Notes under the pieces: model-generated | What the model saw: only the letters and a program-made list of their open reading frames with translations | Told to the model about the DNA's origin: nothing | Databases searched by the model: none | Program-made: the position numbers and the translations under genes | Source: Nomia melanderi | Taxonomy: Eukaryota; Arthropoda; Insecta; Hymenoptera; Halictidae | DNA length: 64,000 bases | Reading direction: 5' to 3' | Assembly: GCF_051020985.1 (NCBI RefSeq) | Contig: NC_135003.1 | Coordinates: 5,759,501-5,823,500 of the forward strand | Shown here: positions 35,741 through 47,531 of the stretch, in pieces | How the letters are laid out: each line of letters begins with the position of its first letter | Position numbering within the stretch: the stretch's first letter is position 1

Positions 35741-36108
35741 AACGCTCACTTTCTGGACAAAATTCAATAACTGAGAAGGTATGAATGATACAAAAAAATG
35801 CCTCAGACAAAAGTTGTAAGGTATAGAGCTAAACACATGATAGTTACGGGACACGTAAGCCTGTGTCATTTGAAGTTCTTTGGCCAAATACGGCAACGTT
35901 ATCATACGTCATTTCAGATTCTTTAGTTGGATACATTTTATTGTAAAAAGGTACCTTTTGTGTATCATTTAAACGTTTAATTTATTAAAACTTTGAACAA
36001 TAACTGATTGTAAGTAGTAAGAAAGCTTGCCGTATTCAGTTAGAAACTTTTGAAAACTATATGCTTGTATTCAGATAAATTGTCCGGATATCAGCTGTCG
36101 TAAAAGTG
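35741..36108. other. AT-rich gene-free stretch
   Basis: The right end carries TTACGAC-type sequence ending in AGTGTTAA, which may be the terminus of another TTAA element, but no partner is visible. Confidence 0.3.
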
Positions 36109-36300
36109 TTAATCCTTTGTCTTATGATTTCTTTAGTAACAATGCTTGATAAAACTACTTAATTACAATTTAAATGAACACTTATTTAATAAATTACAAT
36201 AATCTGTTTCTTTCTAGTAAATTGTGACTTGAAGTATGTCACGTTTGGTCTTGTTTTAATCAGAAGAATCTCACAAATTCGTTAGTAAAAGTTTCATTTA
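36109..36300 (-). mobile_element. Partial family E MITE, reverse orientation
   Basis: It starts at TTAA and shares CTTATGATTTCTTT with copy 1 and GCTTGATAAAACTACTT exactly with the inverse of copy 2 (32994-33246). Similarity fades after about 36170, so the right boundary is uncertain. Confidence 0.4.
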
Positions 36301-36389
36301 CAAAAGGTCGTTCACAACAAAGTTTTGCAATTGCATTAATATTGTCCCACAGATATCTACCCTACTGAACAGCGTCTCATATTACGATT

Positions 36390-36435
36390 GCTCGACGATC
36401 GAGCTTCCTGGTTTGATGAGGGGACTCGCCCCTCA
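36390..36435 (+). other. Two adjacent perfect stem-loops
   Basis: GCTCGA-CGA-TCGAGC (36390-36404) and TGAGGGG-ACTCG-CCCCTCA (36417-36435) lie 12 nt apart in a short GC-richer patch (36350-36480) within AT-rich DNA. It could be a structured RNA, a protein-binding site or a transposon remnant. No RNA family is recognised. Confidence 0.35.
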
Positions 36436-36479
36436 GTGGTGCAGATGACAACCGGGCACTAAACCTGCAGATCGTACCG

Positions 36480-37700
36480 GGTATGTACTAATCGCGAAAA
36501 TACTGTAGTAGATAAAAGTAGAATATGAAAATAATGCAAGTATGTAAACTTTTGAGCAATACTCAATTTACATCATAAAGTAAACGTTAGGAATCATGAA
36601 GTATCATACAATAATTTTACATAATATGGAAACTAAAACCTTTACAATAGTCGTATATTAATAAGAATATAAAAGGGATGAAAATAGGAAAAGTTTACTT
36701 TTCAAAAATACCAATAGAAATTTGCATGAGTTCAGTTATTAAGCTTTGTATCCTGGTTTTGGTTCAAAACTTTAGGAACAAACGAGTTTTACAAAGAATT
36801 TACTGAAAAGGATCATGCTTAACGCAAGTTGCCGCAATGACGAAAAGTTCTTTGTTCACAAAAGAATAGCGTACAGAAGAAGAAGTGTACCGTGGCCGAG
36901 GAAAAATTTCCAACTCACGGCAAAAGTTTGCAAACTTGAGGTCCCTAATCTAGGCTTTCATTAACGTTAAATGAATATAAATGTCGGAAACGTATCGAAA
37001 GCCCCAAGAGCTCCGATCTGCGTTCATTCTGTAGCAGTGAATTTAATGAAACTATTCACGTCCCGGAAAATGAACTCAACCACAATTACGTTGATAGAAA
37101 AACCATTGCTAAGTGAATCAAAGAAATTGAAAAAATGAAGTAACAGTTAGGTAATTTAAATACATTAAAGGGTTCATTGTAAAAAATTGTATGTGTATAT
37201 CTTGTGGTTTTAATCGAACAATCAGGCACAATAATTTAAATTAATTTCTAAATTTTAAAAAATCAAAGATTTCATTCATTGTAATAAATTTTGATTGCTG
37301 TAATATATCTTTAATAACTGTTTGTAAATTTTCGTAAGGTGGAATATTCAATTTGCTTAACCTAATCGGAAGCAAATATAAAAAATATTTTTAAAATATA
37401 TATATAAACTTTGTTAATAAAGTTTCTCATTTCAAGAGTAGTTTGAGTTAATAAAATCCAAAATCATGGTGTTTTTCACAGAAATAAACGATTTTACAAA
37501 TATGACACAAACATAGTGCAAAAGTGTTTAGTCTAAACATATCATATTAACGACATTTCAATTTGTTAAAATCAAATTTAACGATTATAAAGTGAAATTT
37601 CACTTCTGAAGAAGTATTACTCAAATTTCTTGCGTAAGTAACATAAAACAGAGTCTGTTCTCTATGATTCAATAACATTCAACACAGAAAAATCTGATTT
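36480..37700. other. AT-rich gene-free stretch
   Basis: No gene, repeat or RNA is recognised. Confidence 0.45.
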
Positions 37701-38110
37701 GTGATGAAACATTCTCGCGATACCCATGCAGCCTCAGCGATCTCTCAAAACCACTTCCACTTTAACCACATTTTCGAAATTGCGTTTACCTCGGAAGTAT
37801 TCATCCACACTGGTATTTATTAACTGGAAATTCAAGAATATAATTGAGTCCCGGATACTTCGATGCCAAAGTAATTCAATCATTCCCCTGCACTCCAGGC
37901 TAAAATGAATTCCTCCGTCCCTGTTTCCATCTCCCGCGGCTGCCAGTGTACAACCAGAGGCATAAAGGCATAGACGGAAGTCTATACGGTGACGGACACA
38001 CCTACACAAAGGATCTCAGGGACAAAGTGTACTGAGGAGTTGTCCATCCGGTAGGACGTCATAGGGTGAAAAAGGCTTTGGGCCTCTGTTGCGGTGAAAG
38101 CACTTGAGTT
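37700..38110. other. Moderately GC-rich patch
   Basis: Overlapping plus (60-codon) and minus (91-codon) frames point to composition rather than coding. Words around GTTTCCATCTCCCGCGGCTG loosely resemble the X-box-bearing patches at 32.15 and 33.95 kb. Confidence 0.25.
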
Positions 38111-38324
38111 CAAGTCAAGAAAATACGATAACATGAATCTCCTGCGAGCAATATCGCTGACACGTAGACTATCACCTTTATCGCTGTATTTTCAGTAGAC
38201 CGGCAGAATTTTTGTTTTTTTTTTCTCGCGTAAAATTGTTTTCATCGGAAGGAACTGTGTATGATGGAACAAAATGATGAGATGAAGTTGTTATTGAAAT
38301 AAAATTTAGTATATTGAGGAAAAT

Positions 38325-38560
38325 ATATAAACGACTGAGATCGTCTGTGCTGCTAGGAGATCGCTTGATGGCTAAGCTGAGGGAATCGGACGTGTAAGTT
38401 TTCATTTCTTCTCACCCAATTTTCTGTTGGTCTTACTGCCTGATTTGATATTTTTTATCATTAATTTACTATTCGTCGTTACGGTTACACGTAATTAACC
38501 GAAATTGAAATTGTGAACTAGAAAGGCACCCCTCGCCCGTGAGCCATTTCACTAGACATT
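38325..38560 (+). repeat. Repeat family F, uninterrupted copy (empty site)
   Basis: It aligns with 43537-43709 plus 44087-44120. Shared words include TTGATGGCTA, TTTTCTGTTGGT, CTAATTTACTATTC, GGTTACACGTAA and AAAGGCACC/GAAGGCACC. This copy lacks the 373-bp foldback MITE present in the other, so it shows the pre-insertion arrangement. The family is unnamed and non-coding. Confidence 0.65.
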
Positions 38561-39702
38561 GAGTCATCCTCCACCTGTATACAGAGGATTATCATCGAAA
38601 ATATTCTGAGAAACCGATGGTCGATCATATGTATACCTATATATAGAGTAATATATGTATAAGTATGCAGAATAGCCCATTTAAATTGAAGCATTCAAAT
38701 GTCTTCAAAACTATGCAAGTATGAAAAAATACATTAGACAATAGCTTGATGACCTTAAGGAACAAGTTATCTCATATGACTAACTTTTTTCTACATGGCT
38801 GAGTAGATGCAGTTCATCATTTTCTATACAAAGGTAATAAGCTATTTATAGCGAGAAATCATTAGCTTTCAAGATATCTTAATTTTAATCTTAGAACATT
38901 GTATACAATTTCAATGTAACTGACATTTAGAAAGATAACTGACATTCAGTATAATAAATGCTGTCTGTACCATTATTTAATACTAAAATTAAAATATTTA
39001 TGGTTTCGTCATTTTGTATGTACCTACATATACGTTGAGATCATCAATACGAAAAAAGTTTATAATCTATAATGAATGTATGTATAATGTATACGTGTAA
39101 AATCATGTATTATTACTGTCTATAAGGAAATTTTAAATACTACTTTAAACTTTGAAAGTTTCTGTTTATTACACATTTATTCGAATAAGACTACACGAAC
39201 GGATCCAATCATAGAATAGATCCAAAACTAGAATCCAAAATTCTATTTCAATTTACTTACCTTTAGAAAGAATCATATACTTGGAACGTTTGGTTACCAG
39301 CAATTTTTTAAGGAAGTGGATGAAATGTGATTCGCATTTGATTCTTACCTGCAACAAATAATTTTAAATGAAATGATTTTAAATATCATTTCAATACTAT
39401 ATTATTATAATACTATATTTTTTAGTTTAATTATATTATAATTACACTTATGCATGTTTTGAGCGGTTTAACACTTAAAACATGGTGTAGCAAAGTTCAC
39501 GGTCAATATGTTTGTATACGTGCTTCACCCTTTACTCGCGACAGCCAAGGCTCGCGGATAAATTAATATCGCTGAGCCAGTTTTGATTATGTTTGATACG
39601 GTGTATAAATTTACTAGACAATTTGATAACACAGTTAAACTTTAGATGGATATATCAGACGTTACATAAGATTTAGCTAGACATATGCTATACGATAAGC
39701 GA
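38561..39702. other. AT-rich gene-free stretch
   Basis: No gene or complete element is recognised. Confidence 0.45.
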
Positions 39703-39914
39703 TTAATAGACTGTGGAACTTTGCGCAACTTCAAATTTTCAAGAACATAATTGGGTAAACGAAATTACGATAGAAAATCATTTTTTATAGCAAACATTAC
39801 AAAAAGCATTACACTTTGAATATATTATACTTTTGTTCCCATTATGTTCATTTGATGCAAATTTGCGCTATCAGATTTCCTATAAATGAAAACAAATTTG
39901 CAGTCTAGTGATTA
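39703..39914. mobile_element. MITE family A, copy 2
   Basis: It aligns with 35398-35612 along its length (left TAATAGACTGTGGAACTTTG; interior GAAAATCATTTTTTATAG and AAAAGCATTACACTTT; right GCAGTCTAGTGATTA). The inverted ends are more decayed than in copy 1. It is 212 bp and non-coding. Confidence 0.55.
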
Positions 39915-42047
39915 CATTTTTACTACGTAAATACATGTAATGGCTGTTAATGACGAAAATTCAAATACAGTAGAAAAAAAGAAAGAAAATTCTATGTTCG
40001 GCTGTGGAATATGTTGTTCTAGAATTTCTGGAAACCACTGATTAAAAATGAATAAGAAATTTATTGCACGTGAAATGTATATTTCCATGAACGATCGTTG
40101 CTACACCCAATAGTATATAAAAAATAAAATATGAATCTCCTATGACATACATACGTCATACATCTAAAATGACTCATTTCATACCTGATACACTTACTTA
40201 CAACCATCTTTATCAATAGCACTCTCATGTCTTTACATTACAAAACTGACGTAAATCTACTTTTTCTTGTTTCAAAATATTTAGTAGTTTGCATTTCAAT
40301 CGATTCTTAAAATCCCAGTAAAGTATATATACTGAATTCAGCCACGTATAGATGATTAAGATAAGTAAATGCATTATACGAACGATTTTTATAAGAATTA
40401 AAATACATTTTTGTGTCATAAATGGATTTGCATCATTTTCATAATAAACGATCATGCCATGTTACTTAAGTATGCATTTTAAAATATAGATCTTAAATTG
40501 TCAGTAATAAACATAAAAATGAATAAAAACTACAATACTGCCACCCTCGAGTTTCGAAATCTCGTGTCATTATTTAAAATCGATATAAAACCTCAAATCT
40601 AAAATGGTTCTTAAATCGTTAAATAATAATGAACGAGAAAAAAAAACCAGCTGAGATTAACATCGCTGGAACAATTTTCCAATTTAATTTCTCATGAACC
40701 AAATGCTATTTACAAGTGCGAGTATAATTATCAGCAGTTCACAGGTAAACAAGCTTCAACGATCGCCGGACCAAAGCTGATTCCATTGCTTTCGGAAAAT
40801 TAGCTGCGCGAACGATTCACCCAGAGGAATTAACAAGAATTAGCAGCCATGGATAGAACGGGTTTAATTAACAACCGGAAGGCGTTGCATCTTTCAAATT
40901 ATCTCAATACTGTCGTGTCCCAACGACTTCGCGAACGCTTGAGAACACCGTTCGAACGGCTGAATGGTTGCACGACGACGCTGCACTAGAACCTTGATAA
41001 ATCCGACGTTAATTAATTATCGACGTTGGTTTGAACAACCTGCTGTATTCACAACGTTAAGCGGTATTTACAAGCAACTAACTAAATTGTAATGATAAAT
41101 AGTATTTTATTCTGAATTTTAACTATATATACAGAGTACCGCTGATAGTAGAGCTTCAGAAGTGATGACACTGTTTATATTAGATGTAAATTTAAAATTG
41201 TTTATATTATATATAGATATAATTTTCATTTTAGAAAATATTAATCTTCTCTAGCATGTTATGTTATGTCGAAAGAGTAGAAGTTGGAAAATTTTAACGT
41301 AAAATGTGAATCTCTTGTGAACAACTGTATTAAACCTACCAACTATGGAAATAATTAAAGTTCGAATTATACTGTGGAATTTAATAAACGTAAGTTACAA
41401 TAACGCATAAAATATTGGAATAATAATTTTGTAGAGTACGACATTTTAATTTTTCACTAATGCTATTACTATAATTAAACTAAATTTAGGATAAATAGTA
41501 TATTATGTTGCAGTATACAATATGTTATTACGCATCATGTTGAGGGAAATCATTTCAACGCGTGAAGTATGTTATTATAGAAAATTAAGCTATTACACAT
41601 ATTGTGTACCACATTATGATTGCTTCCGATGGAAATACCATTAAATAATTGAAATTTGTTATTGATCGAGTATTAACGTCAAATATCATGTGTATTATTA
41701 AACATAAGCTCGGGAAGTTCTACTTACGTAATCAACAATATCTAGGTTAATATTAGATTATTACCATTGCGTTGTAATAAGTCATTTTAATCAACTTCAA
41801 TGAAATAAGATACCCTATCAAATATTTATTTTAGTTCATTCTACTTATAATGTTGTTCAAATTGGTTTTTCAATTTTAACACAACATTATGAAACATTCA
41901 AATTCCATTTATATCTTCTGAAATAATGCAAATCTAAAACAAATTGTAAACTAATTTCTTTCAATAAAAATTATATGAAAAAATTAAAAATTTATATATA
42001 TATTTTTACTTTTTTCGCTATTTCAGGCATTCTACCCAATTAATCGT
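39915..42047. other. AT-rich gene-free stretch
   Basis: It is mostly AT-rich, with a mild CpG-rich zone at 40750-41040 that has no convincing frame. No gene is supported. Confidence 0.45.
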
Positions 42048-42265
42048 TTAATACGTTCGCTACCAAAAACCGAACTGGACAAATTATATATTATTTATTT
42101 ACTTCTAATATAAATTGAATATTACTCATGTATTATCTACAACCATTAGAGTAAACATAGATACAGAATAAGCATCAACTTCTTTTTTCTTCTACTAAAT
42201 TATTAACGATAAATTAATTGTATCAAGCATAGTTGTGAAGGAAAACTTAATACCTTGCCGACCAA
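42048..42265. mobile_element. TTAA-type MITE, family E, decayed copy 3
   Basis: The interior aligns well with 32994-33246 (for example AGAGTAAACATAGATACAGA against CGAGTAAACGTAGACACAGG). The left end at TTAA (42048) reads TTAATACGTTCGCTACCA, closer to family C, which suggests a hybrid or recombined end. The right boundary is approximate. Confidence 0.45.
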
Positions 42266-42660
42266 TCACGAATTAACTCCTATTTCCACAACCCTTGCCA
42301 TTCACGAATTATCTTATGCTAAAAATAATATAATTCATCATAAAATTATTTTATATCGTTCTCGTTACATCAACCCTTTGCACTCAAATGTCGTTGTAAC
42401 AACAACTTCGAACTTCGACATCTAAAATCGAAAACTGTAAACGAATAATTTAATCATCCGATTAATAAAAGATTAACATACAGTTCTTGTTCATTTAACA
42501 TTTAATACTTCGATGCAGAATTCAATTTCGTACAAAAAGAAGTGTTAAAAGTTTCAGACAGACCCATCCTCAAACTGAAATTGTTTCAATAATCTCAACA
42601 CACTCCACATAAACACATCATGTACACTAATATTCGAAATAATAATTTGCGGGTAACATA
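42266..42660. other. AT-rich gene-free stretch
   Basis: Nothing is supported. Confidence 0.4.
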
Positions 42661-43430
42661 CCGGTCAGCAAAAACCGTTAATTAAAACCGTCTCGACCCA
42701 TAACGCTCACAGGTGAGCGTCTCATGAAAGCGCCAGCAGGCGGCCCGGCCGTTACAAAAACGCCCCCTAAAGGAGTCCATAACGGTAACTGTCATAAAAC
42801 GTTATCAAGGGCGAGAAGTGTTCGTACAAACAGTCACCCCGGGGGAAAAAGAGCGCGTGGTCCGTGTAGCGCCACGAAATTACGGTGGATGGATCGTAAA
42901 CGAAGGCTCGTTCTCGAATCAACGCCGAGGCGGATCCTCCCTTCCATCGGAGATCGTTACATCCGATATAAAACCGATAGGGGACGGCCGCTATCGATGT
43001 CGTATAGAATCCCGTCGCAAAACGCATTATCAAACGGATAGCCGCGAAAGCGAGCGGATTGTTCCCTCGCTATTCGTGGTAACAGTATTTGCGGAACACT
43101 TAAATGGAATCCTGTCTCAGGGGCCGCCTCTCTTGCAGCCGACGCGCGCACCGTGCTGCACCGCCGCTCCGCGGCCGATACTGTCCACATACCATCGTAA
43201 AGTATGCGCTATTATTACGTCCGTCATGGCGCAGGTATATACACGACACTTTACGCGAACAGGAGGGAACGAGCTTGCGCCACGGGAGGGTGGCACAAGG
43301 TGCCAGAGCCAAGGAGACGAAACAAGGATAGGGGCAAGTGAGATACAAGGCGGTCGAGCTGCCGCGAAGCAGAGATCATGGTTCTTGATGTGTATTGAAG
43401 TACTTTGCGGTGGTTAGGAGATGAGCCCTG
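42660..43430. other. Largest CpG-rich patch in the window
   Basis: This is about 750 bp of high-GC, high-CpG sequence with long open frames on both strands in several registers. That is what stop-poor composition produces, and it argues against simple coding. The left edge carries the palindrome ACGCTCAC-AG-GTGAGCGT (42703-42720), centred on a CAGGTG E-box. It is the strongest candidate for a promoter or CpG-island-like regulatory region in the window. Confidence 0.35.
42818..43417 (+). CDS. Longest open frame (about 199 codons), unrecognised
   Basis: The frame opens at a GTG, not an ATG, inside the CpG-rich patch. It is rich in Arg, Gly and Ser with no signal peptide, membrane segment or known motif. 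Opposing minus-strand frames of 72-88 codons cover the same bases, so absence of stops is weakly informative. It could hide one or more real exons (for example around GDGRYRCRIESRRKTHYQTD), but I cannot identify any. Confidence 0.15.
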   Translation: MFVQTVTPGEKERVVRVAPRNYGGWIVNEGSFSNQRRGGSSLPSEIVTSDIKPIGDGRYRCRIESRRKTHYQTDSRESERIVPSLFVVTVFAEHLNGILSQGPPLLQPTRAPCCTAAPRPILSTYHRKVCAIITSVMAQVYTRHFTRTGGNELAPREGGTRCQSQGDETRIGASEIQGGRAAAKQRSWFLMCIEVLCGG

Positions 43431-43445
43431 AAAGGCATGTCTAAT

Positions 43446-43526
43446 TGGGCAGCTTTCATCTTTTGTCATCTTACTTTCGATACTAATTTGCTATTCGTTA
43501 ATACCGTTATTGTAACCAATCAGAAG
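43446..43526 (+). repeat. Repeat family F, partial tandem copy
   Basis: CTTTCGATACTAATTTGCTATTC and on (split here as TTTCGATACTAATTTGCTAT) and TGTAACCAATCAGAAG resemble the family F copy immediately to its right. The alignment is partial and diverged. Confidence 0.35.
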
Positions 43527-43536
43527 CATAAATAAA

Positions 43537-43709
43537 ACACGTCATCTCCTGAACAACGCGCAGTACTGCTAGATCATTTGATGGCTAGGCTGAGTAATGA
43601 TCAGTTTTCATTTTTCCTTATCCACTTTTCTGTTGGTTTTATTTCTTGATTCCTGATATTTTCGATCACTAATTTACTATTCAAGGTTACACGTAACCAA
43701 TCAAAAATA
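43537..43709 (+). repeat. Repeat family F, copy split by foldback MITE
   Basis: The left part lies here and the right part at 44087-44120 (ACTGTAAATTAGGAAGGCAC). Together they match the continuous copy at 38325-38560. The foldback element between them was therefore inserted after family F was duplicated. Confidence 0.6.
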
Positions 43710-43711
43710 TA

Positions 43712-44084
43712 CTATTCGCCTCTCACGTTAGCTCCATCGGGCTTAGGTTTATAAGTGCACAGGAGCAAGGGGATTCTTCCACTCATGACGCTCGGACCGC
43801 CTCGGTTTTCGATGCATGGTCATTATTGGCGCGCAGCAATAACAAAGTTCGGAAGAAAAACCGAATGCGATGAAGTGAAACGTAACGATAAAAAACAAAA
43901 TCCTCTATAGTTCCGTTTCACTGCGTCGCATTCGGTCTCGCTTTCTTCCTTCGTTATGGCCACGCGCCAATAATGGCCACGCGTCGAAAGCCAAAGCGGC
44001 CCGAGCATCGTGAGTGGAAGAGTCCCCTTGCCCCTGTCGACTCTTAGCTTGGCGACTGAGGGAACTAACGTGAGACACGTATAG
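43712..44084. mobile_element. Complete 373-bp foldback MITE with TA target site
   Basis: Two 171-nt arms (43712-43882 and 43914-44084) are inverted copies of each other around a 31-nt spacer. The ends are CTATTCGCCTCTCACGTTAG and, inverted, CTATACGTGTCTCACGTTAG. TA flanks it at 43710-43711 and 44085-44086, as for Tc1/mariner-type insertions. It has no coding capacity. Partial copies lie at 35613-35740 and 55421-55635. Transcripts would form a long hairpin. Confidence 0.8.
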
Positions 44085-44120
44085 TAAAACTGTAAATTAG
44101 GAAGGCACCTCTTTTCTCTG

Positions 44121-45116
44121 TGTTATTCTCAAGGTATTTTCTAACTGAACATGTACATTTTGACACGTGTGTTAACTTTTTACACTCGAAAATTTGCTCG
44201 TCACATGTATTAAGAATTTTACAATGAAAGATTGAATAAATTTTTGATTATACTAATCCCTTGTCCTAGGATTTATTTCTTAATTAAAGCCGACGCTACT
44301 TTTCCATTAATAATTTATTGAAAAAGAGAGAAAAACCCTGGACATATCCTATGTCTAAGTTGTTTAAAAAACTTCTGATCTCGAATGGGTGGAGGAATTA
44401 AGAATCCATGCTTCTAACACTTTAGTGACTAATTTTTCACGAAAATTATTCTCTTAAATATCAGTATACATATTTTATTTACATACAATATATCAAAATG
44501 ATTGAAACAATTTAATGTAACAAATACGATCGAAGACAATTTTATAAAGGCCTACTTGCCTTCAGAGAAAAACTAATAAAGTATTCTTCATTACTGCTTC
44601 ACGATTTACTTCAAAACGTAACACTTTTATTTTCATTTTAAAATTCACATACGCTATTAGTTAATTATTGGAGAAGCACTAAAACTTACATAAACTTTAA
44701 CAAGAAATTATAAACACCGTTACAAAACAGTAAACATGATAACAAATACTTTTGAAAATACTTCAATCAAAATTTCGAATTTTCGTAGACTATTTCCCTT
44801 ATCCCCAGTAACCCACGAAATTCCCCAATCACTCAAGCTGCAATTACAAAATACTCGACGTTAATTTATATAACACTCAGGTAATATCTATTAACTTTAT
44901 CGTAACATCTGAGCCTATCCACCTTCTTTTTCACTTTACCGTTTCATTACTCGTTTCCTCCGAACGCAATGGAGACCGTCATTACTCCGACTATCGTTCC
45001 TAAGCGGCTTAACAGCACTACAATTTTTATAATCGCCACTCCGCAGATAAGGCTGCCGGTATCGGCGTAAAACGGAGTGCAACGCGTACTCCGCGTAGTA
45101 GCATTATGTCAAAATG
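44121..45116. other. AT-rich gene-free stretch
   Basis: No gene or element is recognised; CpG content rises after about 44940. Confidence 0.45.
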
Positions 45117-45356
45117 TTAATATGCAACGTGCCGCGGTAGACAATAATTACGGCAGGTATCGCGGGTATAAAGCTGGCTACATTGTACTCTATAATAAGG
45201 CATTGCGAACGTTTCGTTTTTCTGACAGTTTATTACCATAAGCAATAATTTCCCGATGCCCCGTACGTGGCATTGGTTCTCGTTAAACGCATCCGTGTAT
45301 CGTTCACAGCTGCAATTTATGTTCACATGCGCGCGAGTATCAGAAATGTCCGACAT
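45117..45356 (-). CDS. Candidate small Cys-containing ORF
   Basis: An ATG-initiated minus-strand frame of 79 codons starts MSDISDTRAHVNINCSCERY and contains seven cysteines. It sits in a mildly CpG-rich zone (44940-45480). No signal peptide is apparent, so a secreted cysteine-knot role is not supported. An overlapping plus-strand frame (45267-45473) weakens the case. Unrecognised. Confidence 0.15.
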   Translation of the reverse strand: MSDISDTRAHVNINCSCERYTDAFNENQCHVRGIGKLLLMVINCQKNETFAMPYYRVQCSQLYTRDTCRNYCLPRHVAY

Positions 45357-45945
45357 GCTCTCGGCCCAAAGAAACTAAATCAACCTCGATGCATTCTAAT
45401 TACAACACTCCGCGTTAACAGTGAATCAGTGGGAGATATTATATTATACCAATTACTCGATCAACTCGCATGACTGTTTGAAGGGCCATCAGAAAACTCG
45501 CGATAATTTCGTTGCGCCAGATTATTAGGTCGTGTAATATGAAATGTCGGATTTTTCTTGCTTATAAATGTTTATACTCCTGCTGTTATTTCTTTCGTTA
45601 TTGTATTACCTCTTAAACAGTTTCATTGTCGATTATCGGAGTAAGTTTCTGCAAAAATGATTTTTTCCAAATACGTATAATAACTGTTTCTTGCGTCGTT
45701 TTTTGGAAATATGAATACTGCCAACATTCGTGTAATTTTCTTATATGAATTCAAACTTGAAAATAATGCTGCGAAAACTGCTAAAAATATAAACAAAGCA
45801 TTTGGGACAATACTGTGAATGGAAGAACAGTGCAGCGTTGATTTGCAAAATTTCGTTTCGGTGATGTTTCTTTGCACTCGCGTAGTGAAGCCGAAATAGT
45901 GGTTTATAAAGATGTTTGTAGAATTTATTCATTGTAAACGTTCAG
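45357..45945. other. Gene-free stretch
   Basis: Short overlapping minus-strand frames (45623-45932) occur in AT-rich DNA. Nothing is supported. Confidence 0.4.
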
Positions 45946-46030
45946 AATTTTTAAAGTTAACATTTATTGCGCGCATTGAACAAGTGTATATATTTTACTT
46001 AGCCATTCACACCTAAGGAATGCACAATAC
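45946..46030 (-). repeat. Repeat family H fragment, inverted copy
   Basis: About 80 bp is almost identical to the inverse of 48212-48296, with one clear difference in the core (GCGCGC against GCGCAC). It includes GTGTGAATGGCTAAGTAAAA. This is the closest dispersed match in the window outside the tandem duplications, so this fragment spread recently. Confidence 0.8.
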
Positions 46031-46076
46031 GTTATGATTATCATACGATTTGTTACGTTATGATTATCATATGATT
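46031..46076. repeat. Short direct repeat of GTTATGATTATCATAYGATT
   Basis: Two copies, at 46031-46050 and 46057-46076, differ at one base. They directly abut the family H fragment. Confidence 0.8.
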
Positions 46077-47041
46077 ACAATGAAGTGTTCGTGCAATAAG
46101 TCTAAATTATAATGAATAAACAATTATAAAACGTAAGAAAATGATCTAGACTGCAAGAAGGATTTGCTTGTTGCCAAGTAATTGAATCATTTTTTAAACC
46201 ACGATAAACGAGTGTCCCAAACACATAATTTTAAGAAAGGTATATTCAATGAAGATATCTGCAATGTCAAGTAAATTAAATAATTGGTTTTTCTAATATC
46301 AAGATGTAAAGATTCACGTAGTTTAAAATCGTATTGCCAATTTCCAAATTTATCAAAGGAGGAAGATATTTGAAATATCGAAATCCACTTTCCACTTCTT
46401 CACTTTTCAATGAAAATTTTTGCTGCAACCTTTACGATATTATTTGCATAGCTTTTCCTTGAACTCTCCGTTTCTGTGAATTCCAATTAATTATAAAGTC
46501 TTAAACATAATAAATGCACGAATTCAGTTTTGGAAATCGCAATTTACATTTCTTTGTCATCAGTCACTTGTTTTGTAAGAAGCTACAAATAAAGATAAAT
46601 TTTGATCGCAAGAAGACAAGAGCAGACTACAAAAAATATGCTAAAATTTCTTGTATGATTTATATCGCAAAGTAACGAGTAACGTTGCGGTGGCTACGAT
46701 ACATATTAAAAGGCTTCGCTCGAGAAATTAAACTGCTCGGAACCACTATCCAGATAAGGAGGCAAACGTTTACAAGTTCTAATAAATCAACACTAATTAA
46801 TCAATGTCTACCAACGAAATATCGATAAATTAATTTTGAATTAACAAGAAGTCATAAAGATAACGATTTAACTTAATTCGAATAGTTAAATAATTCTTTA
46901 AAAATTCATGCCCGCGTTCCATAGGACGGAAAAGGAAAACAATTTTGTAAAAAAGAAGTATTCCGAACGATGAACGCAGTAGTAACGATTCCATTTTCTT
47001 TGAAGCGCATTATTTATTCATAACTTAGTAACAAGTTCACG
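46077..47041. other. AT-rich gene-free stretch
   Basis: No gene or repeat is recognised. Confidence 0.45.
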
Positions 47042-47400
47042 GTGCTTCATCTACAATCATTTGTAATGACGCTGCAAACCAATTATTTTCTCATCTATAC
47101 TGGCGCCATTACCGTCTGTACCTCGAAGATTTTTTACGGAAGAGCGATTATTTCTGTCATGGACGTCGGTGGATCTCAGACGAGCCACCGAGATCATCAA
47201 AGTCCTGGAACTTCAAGGGTCTTTCAAATCCCTCGCGATCATCGCCCGCTCCCCGCCTCGACGGTGGATATCTTTCCACCCAATAATTGCTGAACGGCAA
47301 ATAACCGACAGCCTTTCACACGATCCAACGAAAGAGAAACGACTCGCAGTATTGCAAACGTCTCACGATGATGCTTTGAATGCGGCCAATCCGATTTAGA
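47042..47400. other. CpG-rich patch
   Basis: Two overlapping plus-strand frames (83 and 76 codons) lie in different registers, neither with a recognisable domain. The second contains RRATEIIKVLELQGSFKSLA. It is either a candidate regulatory element or a single exon; I cannot tell. Confidence 0.25.
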
Positions 47401-47531
47401 GTTGACATCCTTTTCTTTAATAATATTATTCAGATTTCGTATATTAATCCTTTGAAGGCGAACGTCGTCATATTGGCAATATAAGGTTTTTCTGTTTAGA
47501 ATCAGTAGGTGCCAGCAACTAATTTAATTCT

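Noticed and set aside
36400..36490. tRNA-like or other known small RNA gene
   Set aside because: The stem-loops do not form a cloverleaf, and no A-box/B-box pair or TTC-type loop is present.
42818..43417. 199-codon open frame as a confident protein gene
   Set aside because: It starts at GTG, lacks any recognised domain and is overlapped by open frames on the opposite strand, as expected from CpG-rich, stop-poor composition. It is kept only as a low-confidence candidate.
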